Shown here piece by piece: positions 34,401 through 43,864 of a stretch of DNA of 64,000 nucleotides (position 1 is its first letter; the number at the start of each line of letters is the position of its first letter). Below the pieces are notes generated by a model that saw only the letters and a program-made list of their open reading frames with translations, did not search any database and was not told the DNA's origin. Where the stretch lies: positions 37,124,001-37,188,000 of the forward strand of contig OZ022256.1 of NCBI GenBank assembly GCA_963978905.1, given 5' to 3'. Source of the stretch: Trichostrongylus colubriformis. Taxonomy: Eukaryota > Nematoda > Chromadorea > Rhabditida > Trichostrongylidae. The position numbers and the translations under genes were made by a program.

Positions 34401-37400
34401 AGAAAATTCGGTTTTAACACATAACGGACGGAGGCTGTTTTGCTCTTGTTGCCCATATGACTTGACAATTTTACATAGTCCGTCACCACGTGTTGCACAC
34501 GGCAACCCAGAACCTTCTTTTTATGAGCCACATGGAACTCTTTTCTGAGAGCTGAAGCTTGTAGGATAGCTTTTTCGGACACGGATAACCACTTATCAAT
34601 CATCCACTAAACCAGTGATATCGGTTTGTATTATAACACCACTACTAAGCAAGAACTAATTTGTACAACTAAAATTGTAGACGATAATCTCACAGGCTGT
34701 GTTCATAGTTTTGGAACTTGGTTGCAGAATTGCGGAATTTGCGGAATAGTGGAAATGCAGAATCGCGGAATTTGCGGAAATGAAGCGTTGTGGAACGCGT
34801 CGATACGTATCTAATGCTTTTCCGCAAATTCCACAATTCTACCAGCCGATGCGCATCTTCATCGTTTTCCGCAACTGTGCAATTCCGCAATTCCAAAACT
34901 GTGAACACAGCCATATAGTTTCACAGAAAGATCCGACTTGCGCCTCGATGTTGTGATAAGCTAATCAGAAATCACGGCACCCCATATGTTCGAGCAAATG
35001 CACCGGTGGCTACACCTAATGCTCTATTTATTACCTTCACCATTCCCAGAATATATTTATTATGCATAAAAATGACTTTTTAATGAAGTACCTCTTTCAT
35101 GAAGTGGAAACACGCCGCATTGGTGTGCATCCAAAGTACACGCGGAGCCTGTTTGAGTATGTAAATATAATAATTGCTCAGGTTCGCAAGTGTTAATGTC
35201 TTGTACAGTATAAGCCACCTGTTGAGCCATCGTACAGTGCTGGTCGAATCGCATGGTGGATTTGTAATGTGGAAATAGCCGATCTGGCAACCGATATCGA
35301 GGGAGTCTGTATCGCATAATCCCACACTATGATAAGCACAGTACTGAACACTAGCACCACTGGTCGCCACCATCTCTCGGGATTTCACGCAGTTTTGCGA
35401 CTGAAGCATTCCTCTCTGGTTTCTAAGTGCTCACTATGCTCACCTGCGGGCATTTAAAGGGCAAGGTAGGGGTAATTCAGTTGCATCTCATCCCACTCTA
35501 AAAGTGGCCGGTGGACGTTTGCACCACGAAGGCGGACACGTCAAGCACAACGTCATTTCGGTCGATACGGATTTAATACGATACGATAGGTATCACTCTG
35601 CTATCATGCTCATTACCTTACACCTCAGTCATTCCTCGGCAAAGTGACCCTAAGAGGTGCGGGCCGGGATGAGGAACGCGGTTGAAGCCTAAATGGCCGC
35701 CTCCCACATCTCAGGGGTGCTTTCTTCATTTGCCGGCTTTTGGAAGTCTAGATGATTCAGCTGTCAATGCCTTCATTACAACTTATAAGGAAATCCGTTG
35801 ATTCACTGATAATTTTACAATTGGGCTGTAGCTGTGAGTACTTCGGAGTTTAGACATTTTAGAAGTGAACAAATAACAACGATTGTTGAACATTTCACTT
35901 GATCATAGGGCTTCAACAAAACAGAAAGCGATGAGCGCCTTTTTGCAAATGATATCTATAGGCATTGACGTTCCCAATACAGATGTGGTTCACAACCTCA
36001 GGTACGTTGATTCGCATGAATTGTAAAAATTGGTGCTGCGCGACGCATTTTTCACAGATCATCCTTCAGAAATTGAAGTGCTGCAGCCTGATACCCTCAC
36101 CCACCCGTCATAGTGGTCAGATCAGGCGCTAACCAAATCCCACTTTTCCAAACAGTTGGACAGTTCCTCCAATAGCAAAGTGCACAGGGTGCATGATGAT
36201 TTTGAGCCAATCTTCCACGATTTCGCACGGTGGAAGTCATCAGAATTCTATCAAAAAGGGATAGACATGCAACAATCATGCTGTCGAAAGTGTAACGAAT
36301 TGAATGCCGTATGGAAAAGTCCATGGAAAAATGCATTATAAGCGAAGTTATGATCTCCAGAAGGTAAGATTGCGAAAATCTGTCGAAACTTTCCTCACCA
36401 CCCAAAGAATAAGCAGCATAGAGCACCCTCGTCAAGTGATTGTAATGCTCACATGAGATTGAACTTTTCTCCGGTTTAGGATGTGGTTGATACTAGCGAC
36501 TAGGGAAATAGGCGAATAGACAAAAAAGTAAGATAAGTAAGATTTTGCTGATTTCTCTCAGGAATATTCGGGCGAGTAGGAGAAGTAAGTGAGATATATG
36601 ATTTGGTAGCCCATTAGCCTACTCACACAATTTATACTTATTTAACTTTTTTCGCCTCCCCGGCTGATGCCTTAAGAAAAGTGTACACGTGGCGCGGAAC
36701 TGTCGAAGGCACCGGAAGCTCAACTCTCTCACGTATGTAAGTGGCAATATCCCACAGAGGCGGTGGAGGTGGTGTAGTGACAGACAAATCCCGCATCAAC
36801 ACCCGTCCCTGCCAAACAGGCCTCCATCCTTACGGGGTGGATAAGTTGGTACCAGACACGTCTGGGAGGATAAAAGTACTGACTTGTACATCGGCTGGCA
36901 ACCGCCAATCATTGCATAGGCCACACTACATTCACCAGCCACCACATTTCTGAATGGAGCTACAAGTGCGGCGCATCCCAGGATGGTATTGATTAACGTC
37001 AAAAACTTTATCCCTTATCCTTTTATCCCACAGAGGCTATCTTGCAATGATGGTGATAGAAGGACAACTACGCTCGAAGAAGGCTTTTTCTGTAGTCCTC
37101 AAAGGTCGCATCAAGATAGTATAAATCATCATCGCCGAACGCACGATGAAACTTCGTGAAACATTTTACACTGAAATCGAAAGCAAAAAAAGTGAACGGA
37201 AGAACGTCATCAAATTCAGAACCCCTCGTATGTGAATAAACTGTCTAATCAGAGCGAAAACGAGTAGGTGAAATAGCTGATAAGGAATAATGCTGACTAA
37301 CCGAACATGATGCCGGTACGGATTGCCGACGGCTTCTTCGGGAATCGATAAATCGAACGCTTCTATTCGTAAAATTGAACAGAATGCGAAAGAAACAAGG

Positions 37401-37411
37401 AGGAAATTCAT
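22480..37411 (-). CDS. sma-6: Type I TGF-beta/BMP receptor kinase (SMA-6-like)
   Basis: Exons in transcript order: 37411-37302, 34297-34174, 33142-33053, 32998-32881, 32819-32667, 29451-29379, 29195-29109, 29041-28990, 28935-28851, 27906-27762, 27555-27400, 26500-26332, 23097-23044, 22878-22738 and 22626-22480. All phases close and the model gives 567 residues plus stop. Exon 1 is a signal peptide ([14 protein letters not shown]...). Exons 2-4 give ten cysteines, from LCFCNYGG to the family signature CCYEGNYCN. Exon 5 holds one membrane helix. Exons 6-7 hold the GS box (SGSGSGN). The kinase shows GKGRYGEV, the VAVK lysine, the helix C glutamate (NEREIYE), [17 protein letters not shown] and [17 protein letters not shown] and the [10 protein letters not shown] loop resemble BMP-class type I receptors, hence sma-6 rather than daf-1. 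It binds BMP-like ligand with a type II receptor at the cell surface and phosphorylates R-Smads (body size pathway). Exon 5 ends with a GC donor. The 54-bp exon 13 is the least certain. Confidence 0.9.
23303..23776 (+). repeat. Dispersed repeat E, copy 1
   Basis: This 474-bp block is repeated in inverted orientation at 43408-43864. Shared landmarks are CAAACTCGCCAATTTGACGC, AACTAACGTTGGCCC and CGAAATGCTCATTTCTT (copy 2 differs by a few bases). It is non-coding and lies in the intron between exons 12 and 13 of the receptor kinase gene. Confidence 0.75.
23944..24182 (+). mobile_element. MITE family B, copy 1
   Basis: This 239-bp non-coding element has terminal inverted repeats, GTGTGTACCCTTATGT at the left and ACGTAAGGGTACACAC at the right. 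A second copy in opposite orientation at 33830-34062 shares GTCGCAAGCGAAGCA and GAGCTAAAGGCGCCATGT. Both copies lie in introns of the same receptor gene. Confidence 0.75.
24356..24479 (+). repeat. Tandem duplication, 62-bp unit
   Basis: Two nearly identical units start at 24356 and 24418 (CCTCATGCTTCCTCTCCCTT). They differ only by about one base in the final A/G run, so the duplication looks recent. Confidence 0.9.
24494..24590. repeat. Inverted repeat, about 40-bp arms
   Basis: TGAGATATGGCCTCATAGGC near 24497 pairs with GCCTAGGAGGCAATATCTCA near 24566, and AGGCCCCTTCATGAACTAT pairs with ATAGTTCATGAAGGGGCCT. This short hairpin, directly after the tandem duplication, is probably a small MITE inside the receptor kinase intron. 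Confidence 0.8.
25413..25600 (+). repeat. Dispersed repeat family A, copy 4
   Basis: This begins GGTTGAGACACACGGATTCT, shows the CTGCGACAACCTCTGG block, and ends with ACTTGAAAAAAGGTGAGTTT sequence shared in inverted form with 13125-13310. It lies in the intron between exons 12 and 13 of the receptor kinase gene. Confidence 0.6.
26931..27030 (+). repeat. Family D element, single end
   Basis: GTGCCGGCGGCAGGGCGT starts a GC-rich block resembling one terminus of the element at 28059-28218 (opposite orientation). The matching second end is not evident, so this looks truncated. It lies in the intron between exons 11 and 12 of the receptor kinase gene. Confidence 0.55.
28059..28218. mobile_element. 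GC-rich inverted-repeat element, family D
   Basis: AGCCACGCCCTGCCGGCGG at the left and its partner (CAGCCACGCCTTGCCGGCGG, near 28198, direct) plus the internal CCGCCGGCGAGCGTGGCTG (inverse) mark a rearranged copy of the family seen at 16301-16411. The internal GAAGACGCAGAGA is also shared. It lies in the intron between exons 9 and 10 of the receptor kinase gene. Confidence 0.6.
29930..30660 (+). repeat. Dispersed repeat G, copy 1
   Basis: This is a diverged direct copy of 35800-36420. Shared landmarks are GAAAGCGATGAGCG, CAGGCTGGAACCCTCACTCG versus CAGCCTGATACCCTCACCCA, and CCACTTTTCCA-ACA followed by ACAGTTCCTCCA-TAGCA. A plus frame at 29933-30193 is open but unrecognised. It is in intron 5 of the receptor kinase gene. 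Confidence 0.65.
31506..32174. mobile_element. Palindromic mariner-derived element, copy 2
   Basis: This has the same architecture as 553-1187: two outward-facing arms with GGTAGTCTAAAAAG termini (TA at 31504-31505; the right flank is altered). Near 31865-32010 the right arm encodes a longer mariner C-terminus, [18 protein letters not shown] then LSLSNAIQ. The family motif is [10 protein letters not shown], so the third catalytic aspartate has become arginine here. The left arm repeats the segment in reverse. It lies in intron 5 of the receptor kinase gene, between the membrane-helix and GS-box exons. Confidence 0.85.
33830..34062 (-). mobile_element. MITE family B, copy 2
   Basis: TTGTACCCTTATGGCAGG at the left and CATAAGGGTTCACACC at the right form terminal inverted repeats. 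The interior matches 23944-24182 in reverse (ACATGGCGCCTTTAGCTC, TGCTTCGCTTGCGAC). It lies in intron 2 of the receptor kinase gene. Confidence 0.75.
34695..34912. mobile_element. MITE family F, single copy
   Basis: GGCTGTGTTCATAGTTTTGG at the left is matched at the right by CCAAAACTGTGAACACAGCC. The interior contains repeated GCGGAATTTGCGGAA. This 218-bp non-coding fold-back element lies in intron 1 of the receptor kinase gene. Confidence 0.8.
35049..35128 (-). pseudogene. Partial duplicate of receptor exon 2
   Basis: About 80 bp here are nearly identical (two differences) and direct to 34130-34207. The copy includes the last codons of receptor exon 2 on the minus strand ([11 protein letters not shown]), its GTACTT donor and about 45 bp of intron. 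The upstream half of the exon, with the first four cysteines, is not copied. Without a matching acceptor it is probably not spliced in. Confidence 0.8.
35800..36420 (+). repeat. Dispersed repeat G, copy 2
   Basis: This is a diverged direct copy of 29930-30660, in intron 1 of the receptor kinase gene. Minus-strand open frames in both copies share short matches (for example EIIT-L-MHF), but no protein family is recognised. Confidence 0.65.
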
Positions 37412-37448
37412 CGATTAGGTGATCATTCGTGAATTCTCGGTAGCCTTG

Positions 37449-37455
37449 CTGAAAA
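37449..37455 (-). other. Probable trans-splice (SL) acceptor
   Basis: On the minus strand TTTTCAG lies about 37 bases before the proposed ATG (37411) of the receptor kinase gene. This is the typical spacing of a nematode spliced-leader acceptor and supports exon 1 as the first coding exon. Confidence 0.45.
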
Positions 37456-40400
37456 TGTTTACTTTGATGAACAATCATGAGAATTTGAACTCTTAATCAT
37501 TATTGACAAATATTGATTGTGCTGGCAAGAAAGTGGAAAAACACGAGTTAATAGAAATTCAAGTGAAATCAGAATGTGGCAGGATGGACTGCCAAAAAGT
37601 GCTTATTACAAATATGAAAAATAACAACGATTGTATTACATTACAAGAGATTCTAAAAAAAGTAATTTGATCTTCATTTTCGCTCTTTACCCTTCAAATT
37701 GAAAATCGCAATATTTAATTGAACCAATAGAAGCTGAAACAAATTTCGTTTTCTTTCGTTATACAGCAGACAACAAAAACCTTCGAATAAGGGTGTCTCA
37801 TGATTTCGTTTTCAGCTTCTGAACAGAGCTTAAATTTCAAAAAAGATGATCAAGTGTTGATGAAAAGTAAAATTAATTATCGTTAAAAGAGAGCTGTGCA
37901 CTCGGTACGAAAGTGCGTTCAAATTGGTGACATGGAATCTTTGAGAGATCGATCAATTGGCTGAGATAATTTGATAAGGAACCTGACTGCTTGGGCATGG
38001 CTGAGGAAGAATTCAACTGGTACAGGCTAGAGTACCTTCCCTTGCACCGAAAAAACACTTCACGTCGAACACACACTTTAGCTACTGGAATCCACAGTGC
38101 ACCAGATGTTCTGCGCTGCTAAATGGGTGGCCGTCGGAGGTGGGGTAAGTTAGAGACGCGAGGCTCACACACGCACTCGCAGGTGTAGTTTCACCGCTAA
38201 CTGCCTTTGTTGACACTAAACGACGACTGCGAAGACGATCGATGAAATCGATAATCAGTTCAGTCTAAGCATTCCTGTGAGACTTTGGAAGCCACTGCTT
38301 GAGCAGTGCGAGTCTTTCTTTCATAAGAAATACGTTTTTTCTCGGTCTTTGCTAGAACGAATGTTTTATGTTGTGGCTGGGTAAATGAGGTGGATATCTT
38401 TAATATGATACAATGTGCGACAGTAATGGAAAGTGAAAAATCCAACGCCCAACCGAATCTTCCATCCTCGCGGCATACATACGTAATTTGGCAGCGGCAT
38501 CGTATGGGGGCTAGAAGACACTGCTCTCCACAGCGGCTGGAGCCCCGAGGTCATTGTATGGTCAAAGAAGCATTCGTGTGTCACTAGGATTTTAAATAAA
38601 ATAGTAATACTTGGAGCATCCCAAAAATGATTTCATAGTGCCAGACATCTTCCGTTTTCGGCAGTACATGCATCATTGGCTTCTGCTGAGTTGTAAGAAT
38701 GAATAGCTTTTCAAATTAACCTTGAAAACATTGTTTCCTGGCAGCATCTCCTATATAGAATCTAGAGGAGGATGGGCACTCTTTATCAAAAATACTTTTC
38801 GTTCCTGCGAAAACGCCCGGCGACGATCTCTCAAGATTTACCGATTCATTTTAGTGCAACCGCATCTCGAAGCAGTTTCAATGAGTATCTGCACTATGCT
38901 GCCGCTAGTGGAAATCGTACGATGTTCCGTTCCATTTTCCCATCTTTCCAGACAGGCGGCACGTCTTGCGGCGCTCCTTTCACTGATGTATCTTTCTGAG
39001 GCACGTAAATCTGTCATGAGTAGCGGTCACGCGCAACATGTGCCACTCTCGCTCGTGGGAACATCGAAGGCAAAGGCTGTTCAGGCTCGTGTGAAGCTTT
39101 GTGAAGAGTTAGAGCAAACCTACCACTGAATTGTGGCATTCAGGCACACAAAGCTTTCTTGGTCTACTTGCATTCATTTGTAGCAAACATTTTTCCTTCT
39201 TCTGAACGGTTAAATCAAACAATAAGGAGTCTCTGAAGTGCGACTTTTAAGGGTGAGGTAATCTCAAGCGATAAGGACGCGTAGGTGTTTCTTATTTTCG
39301 AGTAGCTTGTCTCAAGTTGTTAATAGAGGCTGAAAACGAATGCAGTACCCTGATTGAGTTCTTCAAGAAGAATTAGACTAATGCGAAATGTCAATTTACC
39401 TCACTTCTAGGAATAAGCTATACTCCCATTGTTATTCACGCCGAAAAAAGCAAAGTGAGTACTTCGAATGCAAAAAAGTGGTGAACTCTCGTGAATATGG
39501 CGCAGATATTTACAGATACCCTTCCCACGGTATCTCTTCTCATAAGCACACAACAGAACGGCTCTATCTGATGCATTTCAACAGTAGGAAACAAAGAGAA
39601 CGTTGTAAGAAAAGGATAACAGCTCACAACGGCAGTTAGAAAGAACCTTCCCATAATCCATGGGCACAGCCTGATCGTTATAGAAGATAGCTTGATGCAT
39701 ACATTTTGTAAAATGTCTTGTTTCAACGCTTGTTTCGGAATCACTAACTACTATAACATTATATGAATACATATTTGAGCACTGTACCCTTGAGCTTCTG
39801 CTTGTACCAAAAACAACATTTGTAGGGAATTCGAAACCCGTTGTATATAACTTACGGATTACGGGGCGTTGACACGGAGCGCCGCTTACGGATTATCACT
39901 AACCTTAGTGTTCGGTGTAAGACACTATCCGCCCTACATGAGAATTCAATCCATAATTCTAGTGCACACAAATGCTTTTCCTGTCTACACAGCGGCTCGT
40001 GAGGATAAGTCTATGTATTCAGTCACAGCCACATGCGGTTACCTGTATCCCCTGATATTTTTATTATTTTCATTTACATTCCACATTCATGTGCATTGAA
40101 CTGCGTTGTGACCATCCCACAGATAAGGTGCCCCACGGCTAAGGAACGTATGTCGCTGGTCCTTGTCCACGCGTTGACAGTACCAGGGGACCAACGGGAA
40201 GGAGGCCGGCCACCCTCCTTCGGGACGTGCCATGCATAATATCCCCACTGACGATTCATCCGTTTAACGCATAAGGGACCGAGGCTATTTTCGCTCTCTT
40301 GAAAACGTGCAACACCATGTGTGCCACTTGGCCATCCACAGCGTTGATGATGCTGCATTAGGATGCTTGGCTTTGAAATTATCAGATAATTAAAAACAAA

Positions 40401-40963
40401 ATGAATTTGCTATATTGCCCTTGATGAGTAAACGGGATTAATTTCTCTTTGATATACCGTCGAACTCAAAGAGCAGTACGCAGCCACTTGAAAAGAAAAC
40501 CTTCAGAATCCTGAATCAAGCACGAGGATAAATACTGCACAAATAGACATTTTGATGCTGCAGACACGATAAACGGATTACGTGGTGTAAAATCTTAAAC
40601 ACGGGTATTCTGAAGGCTGTCCTTGCAGTAGTCATGTGAAAGGCTTTCGGTGCGATCGACCGACCGGATGTGGACATAGACGACAACACTGGGCGCGAAA
40701 ACAATTCGACTTCAGTGTTCAGGAAGATCAGTGGGCCATGAGTTTAGCATGAGAAATACCGTGACCTAATCTCGATAATTTATAGACCAGTAAATGGTAT
40801 GCATACACTCAGACTGTTGTGGGAATCTTACGCACGGCGTGTTCCAAAACGAGGTCGGCCACTGCCAATCACTTTTCCGCTGGTCCTCTGAGCTTAATGA
40901 TGCTTTTTTGAAGCTTTCAGACACCCATGATGATTTTTCAATGATCATGGCAAGGCAGCCATT
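37456..40963. other. Intergenic stretch with weak open frames
   Basis: Minus 38076-37873 and plus 38722-39129 look mildly coding but I recognise neither. The plus frame ends RVKLCEELEQTYH and overlaps another coding-like frame (38772-38999) that breaks near 38945, so it may be a decayed gene. No other feature is supported. Confidence 0.35.
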
Positions 40964-40975
40964 ATAACAAGAAGA

Positions 40976-41273
40976 TATTGATTTTTGGTATTTTTAATGT
41001 AGATAACTGCTGATTTTCTCGCTCGCGATATCAAAAATTAATATTTATAATACTAAGCTTTCAGCTTCACGGTTCGATGCCAATATTGGCCAAGCGGCTC
41101 AACATGTTATACGTGTGTGTGCTGATAAGCTATGGTAAACATACCATGCAGAAGTTAAGGTGAAAGGTGTGCTGGTAGTGTAATGGATTAGCAAATACGC
41201 CCGGAAAGCATGGTGTGCGGGTTTGAGTCCCGTTCGACAGTGAAGATTTCGCCCATAACTCAGCATTCTTGTG
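40976..41273 (+). mobile_element. tRNA-like retroposon, copy 1, with 12-bp duplications
   Basis: The 298-bp insert is flanked by identical 12-mers ATAACAAGAAGA (40964-40975 and 41274-41285). It contains two tRNA-like stretches. One has GGTTCGATGCC and TGGCCAAGCGG (about 41069-41098). The other has an A-box-like TGGTAGTGTAATGG (about 41172) and a B-box-like GGGTTTGAGTCCC (about 41218). It has no coding capacity. Direct repeats of this length and pol III-like boxes point to a SINE. Its relative at 46291-46561 has the same modules in another order. Confidence 0.75.
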
Positions 41274-41669
41274 ATAACAAGAAGAATTCTCGACAAAATG
41301 AGAGCGATCTTATTTCATTCTGTCTGACTATGGTATATTTTCAGTAATTGCTGAAAAGCAGCAACTTCCTAGGTTCTGCATTCTTTTCGATCGATCTTCT
41401 ACGTCCTGATGAAATTGCATCTGAAGGAAGCTATTATCATCCAAAGTTGTGCACGCAGACATATTTTCCATCTAGTTTCCGTCTTTCCAAACTTATGCCG
41501 TGCTTCTAGCAGTCAATAGGTAGCAGCATTCTCGTGAATCCCACAAACGACATTCCCTTCCCTTTTCATCGCTGAACTTACGGAAGGAACTTATGACCAT
41601 ATGAAGAGAGCACTTCAGGATTTCGTCAAATCTTCTCGACAAAACTGACAACTCGTAAACTACATAAAT

Positions 41670-41849
41670 ATGCCAGCACTAGAGGAATCAACTAGGACAG
41701 GAAGAAGTTGGGACAAGGTCAATGGTGAGCAGCTAGAAATAACGGCAAAGCTCCACAAACAGTGGGAGGAGCGTATCTTCAAGTTCCGCGCTTTCAAAAC
41801 CCTAGAGAAGCAAAGAGAATTGGCGGAAAGGCTAAGGTTGCAACTATAA
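41670..41849 (+). CDS. Short unassigned open frame, 59 codons
   Basis: An ATG at 41670 opens a 59-residue frame ending TAA at 41847-41849. The predicted peptide is highly charged and helical (KLHKQWEERIFKFRAFK, then EKQRELAERLRLQL), quite unlike random translation in this AT-rich DNA. An adjacent frame ending at 41648 (ELTEGTYDHMKRALQDFVK) also looks coding. I recognise neither. They may be exons of one small gene or a remnant of a gene or transposon. No splice model is confident. Confidence 0.35.
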   Translation: MPALEESTRTGRSWDKVNGEQLEITAKLHKQWEERIFKFRAFKTLEKQRELAERLRLQL

Positions 41850-42224
41850 GAAAATTTTCTGGGCACTAGCGTATGCTATCAAAAATTTTTCCACCATGAA
41901 ACTGCTTACACGTGAAGTACTCAGGCAGCTATGGGTAGTCATAAATATTGAAGCTTCCAGAGAATAAATCAGAGATTAGAGTGTAAGTTATTGCTAAACT
42001 GAGCATATTCTCTGTTGGGCCCAAATTATGGTAAAAAGTTTGGCGAGCGAGGTTCCTCTCCTTTTTGACAAGGGATGCACAGTTCTACTATATGCGAATT
42101 GTTTTGCAGTGTGGAACCGAAATCCTGCAAATATATTACATAACAACTCTCCCTTTCTCCCCTGTTTCGTTCTCTTTCAGTATTTGTTCGAGCGATCAGT
42201 TAACTAATCAGTAAGGTTCCAAAT

Positions 42225-42267
42225 ATGGCAGAGGAAGCAAGCTTTCTTCAGCGTTTATCATTCAAAG
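42225..42267 (+). CDS. Possible first exon (MAEEASFLQRLSFK)
   Basis: A strong acceptor, CTCTTTCAG (ending 42180), is followed by a short leader, an ATG at 42225, fourteen codons and a donor-like G|GTTGGT at 42268. The arrangement is that of a trans-spliced first coding exon. Downstream exons were not found before the transposon at 42407, which would lie in the first intron. Confidence 0.35.
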
Positions 42268-42406
42268 GTTGGTTAACATATTTGTTTGCATAACAAGATT
42301 CCATTTGCCACATTTCCAGTGGCCTAATACGTTTTGGAAACCATATTTCAAACAGTTGAGACGGTAAATGATATTTTCGCTGTCACAGTTACTTTGTTCA
42401 TGTGTA

Positions 42407-43149
42407 CAGGGGGTGCCAAAAAAATAAAGTGATTTTCCTCTTCCACTTTCAACCCTACTTTAGTAGCACTTCAGCAATGTCCGACCAGATGTTTCCATCC
42501 CCAAATTCAAGAGCAGATCTTAATCTGTCACCAAACTCCGTGGCAGCCTTCTGCACGAGCAGGAACGGGAGCGAGGAAAGAGTGAACAAGATGTGCCACC
42601 TCAACTGTGCAAAATCCGACGTTTCGTCGCCCTCGTTCACAACCTTGCTGAGGTCCTTTCACTCTGGGTACCTAAAGGGATTCATACTGGATGGTGTTCT
42701 TCGAGATCCCGTTTTTTCCGTGTTCCCAGCTCCCTTCGTTTCCAAGAGCCAAAACGTGCACTTACCACTGAAACCCCTCCGGAGGCGGATTTGGGCATGA
42801 AAGTGATACTTCGGATCATAGCAGCCTTGTTCAAGCAGCAGGGGCTCTGTGACTTCCATGAACCGAAGGGCCAATCCTTGGGAAGCTTTCCAGAAAAGAC
42901 CTACCACGGAGCCTGGCTCTCTTTTATGTGGACCTTGATAGCGTATGTGCTTTGAATGCCGACTGCAACGCTTGAAGGCTCCATATTTTTTATGAAAGAG
43001 ACAGTAGTGAGTCCCAGCTTGCTCCTGTTTCTAAAGGAACATTTTGGGAATATTTGGCCCTAATACTTTTATCTCTTCGTTTCCTGTGTTTTGTATAGTT
43101 GGCGGATGTGACGGTGAGCAAAATTACTTTATTTTTTTGGCACCCCCTG
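42407..43149. mobile_element. Tc1/mariner-type element, 743 bp
   Basis: The termini CAGGGGGTGCCAAAAAAATA and its reverse complement are perfect inverted repeats for 24 bases. Both ends are flanked by TA (42405-42406 and 43150-43151), the target of the Tc1/mariner superfamily. The interior has overlapping open frames. The minus frame at 42640-42455 ends in FGDRLRSALEFGDGNIW, reminiscent of transposase C-termini (RL..C....G..I), but no intact catalytic core is visible. This is likely an internally deleted, non-autonomous copy. Confidence 0.8.
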
Positions 43150-43407
43150 TATATGTGTTTATTCTCAATTATTGCTGCCGAAATTGTGTAAACATTCCTC
43201 TCTCTCAGATTACATTTGTTGCATTTGAGCTATAAATTCTAGTTTTTTTTTTTCAAAGTTTTTAACACCAAAAACTTCTAAGTCGTATCTGCTGTTTACC
43301 ATGAAAGATTTTGGATCAGTGATAACTACTACCAATTTCAGATGAATAGTAATTGTAGTAACTATCACCAGTACCATGAGATGAAGAAGGTCGGGCAGCG
43401 TGTGGGT

Positions 43408-43864
43408 GTCTTAGAGGAACCGGAGGGGTCCGAAACGAAAGGAAGATGCGAAGAAATGAGCATTTTGTAACGAACACTCAAGATAGCAGCGATAATCGGC
43501 AAAAAAATCCGCATTCAAAAGCGCGACGCTGTGGTGTGCATTTGCATCTTCGCATCAACACACTGACTTTCCGAGTTGTCCGCTGTAGGAGACGTGCCGC
43601 GGGCCAACGTTAGTTGTACCACCTGACTCCTAGTGCAGTGGAGTGGCCATTCCCAACTACCTTAGCATTCATGTGGGTACATCCAAAAACAATATAAGAA
43701 AGAACAAAGGAAAAAGTAAAGGGAAGGAACAACTTTATGATAAAAACACCTCCTCTTGGCATCATGCCAAGGCGTCAAATTGGCGAGTTTGTGCAATGGC
43801 GGCCACTTAAACTCGTTCGAACTACGTCTGTGGGCCAAAATTACCCTCTTCCGGTGTCTTTAAT
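43408..43864 (-). repeat. Dispersed repeat E, copy 2
   Basis: This is the inverted counterpart of 23303-23776, with the same landmarks reversed (GCGTCAAATTGGCGAGTTTG, GGGCCAACGTTAGTTG). No coding frame is conserved between the copies. Confidence 0.75.

Noticed and set aside
41172..41235. Functional tRNA gene
   Set aside because: Box-like motifs are present, but the arms do not pair as a cloverleaf by eye, and the segment is internal to an element flanked by 12-bp duplications.
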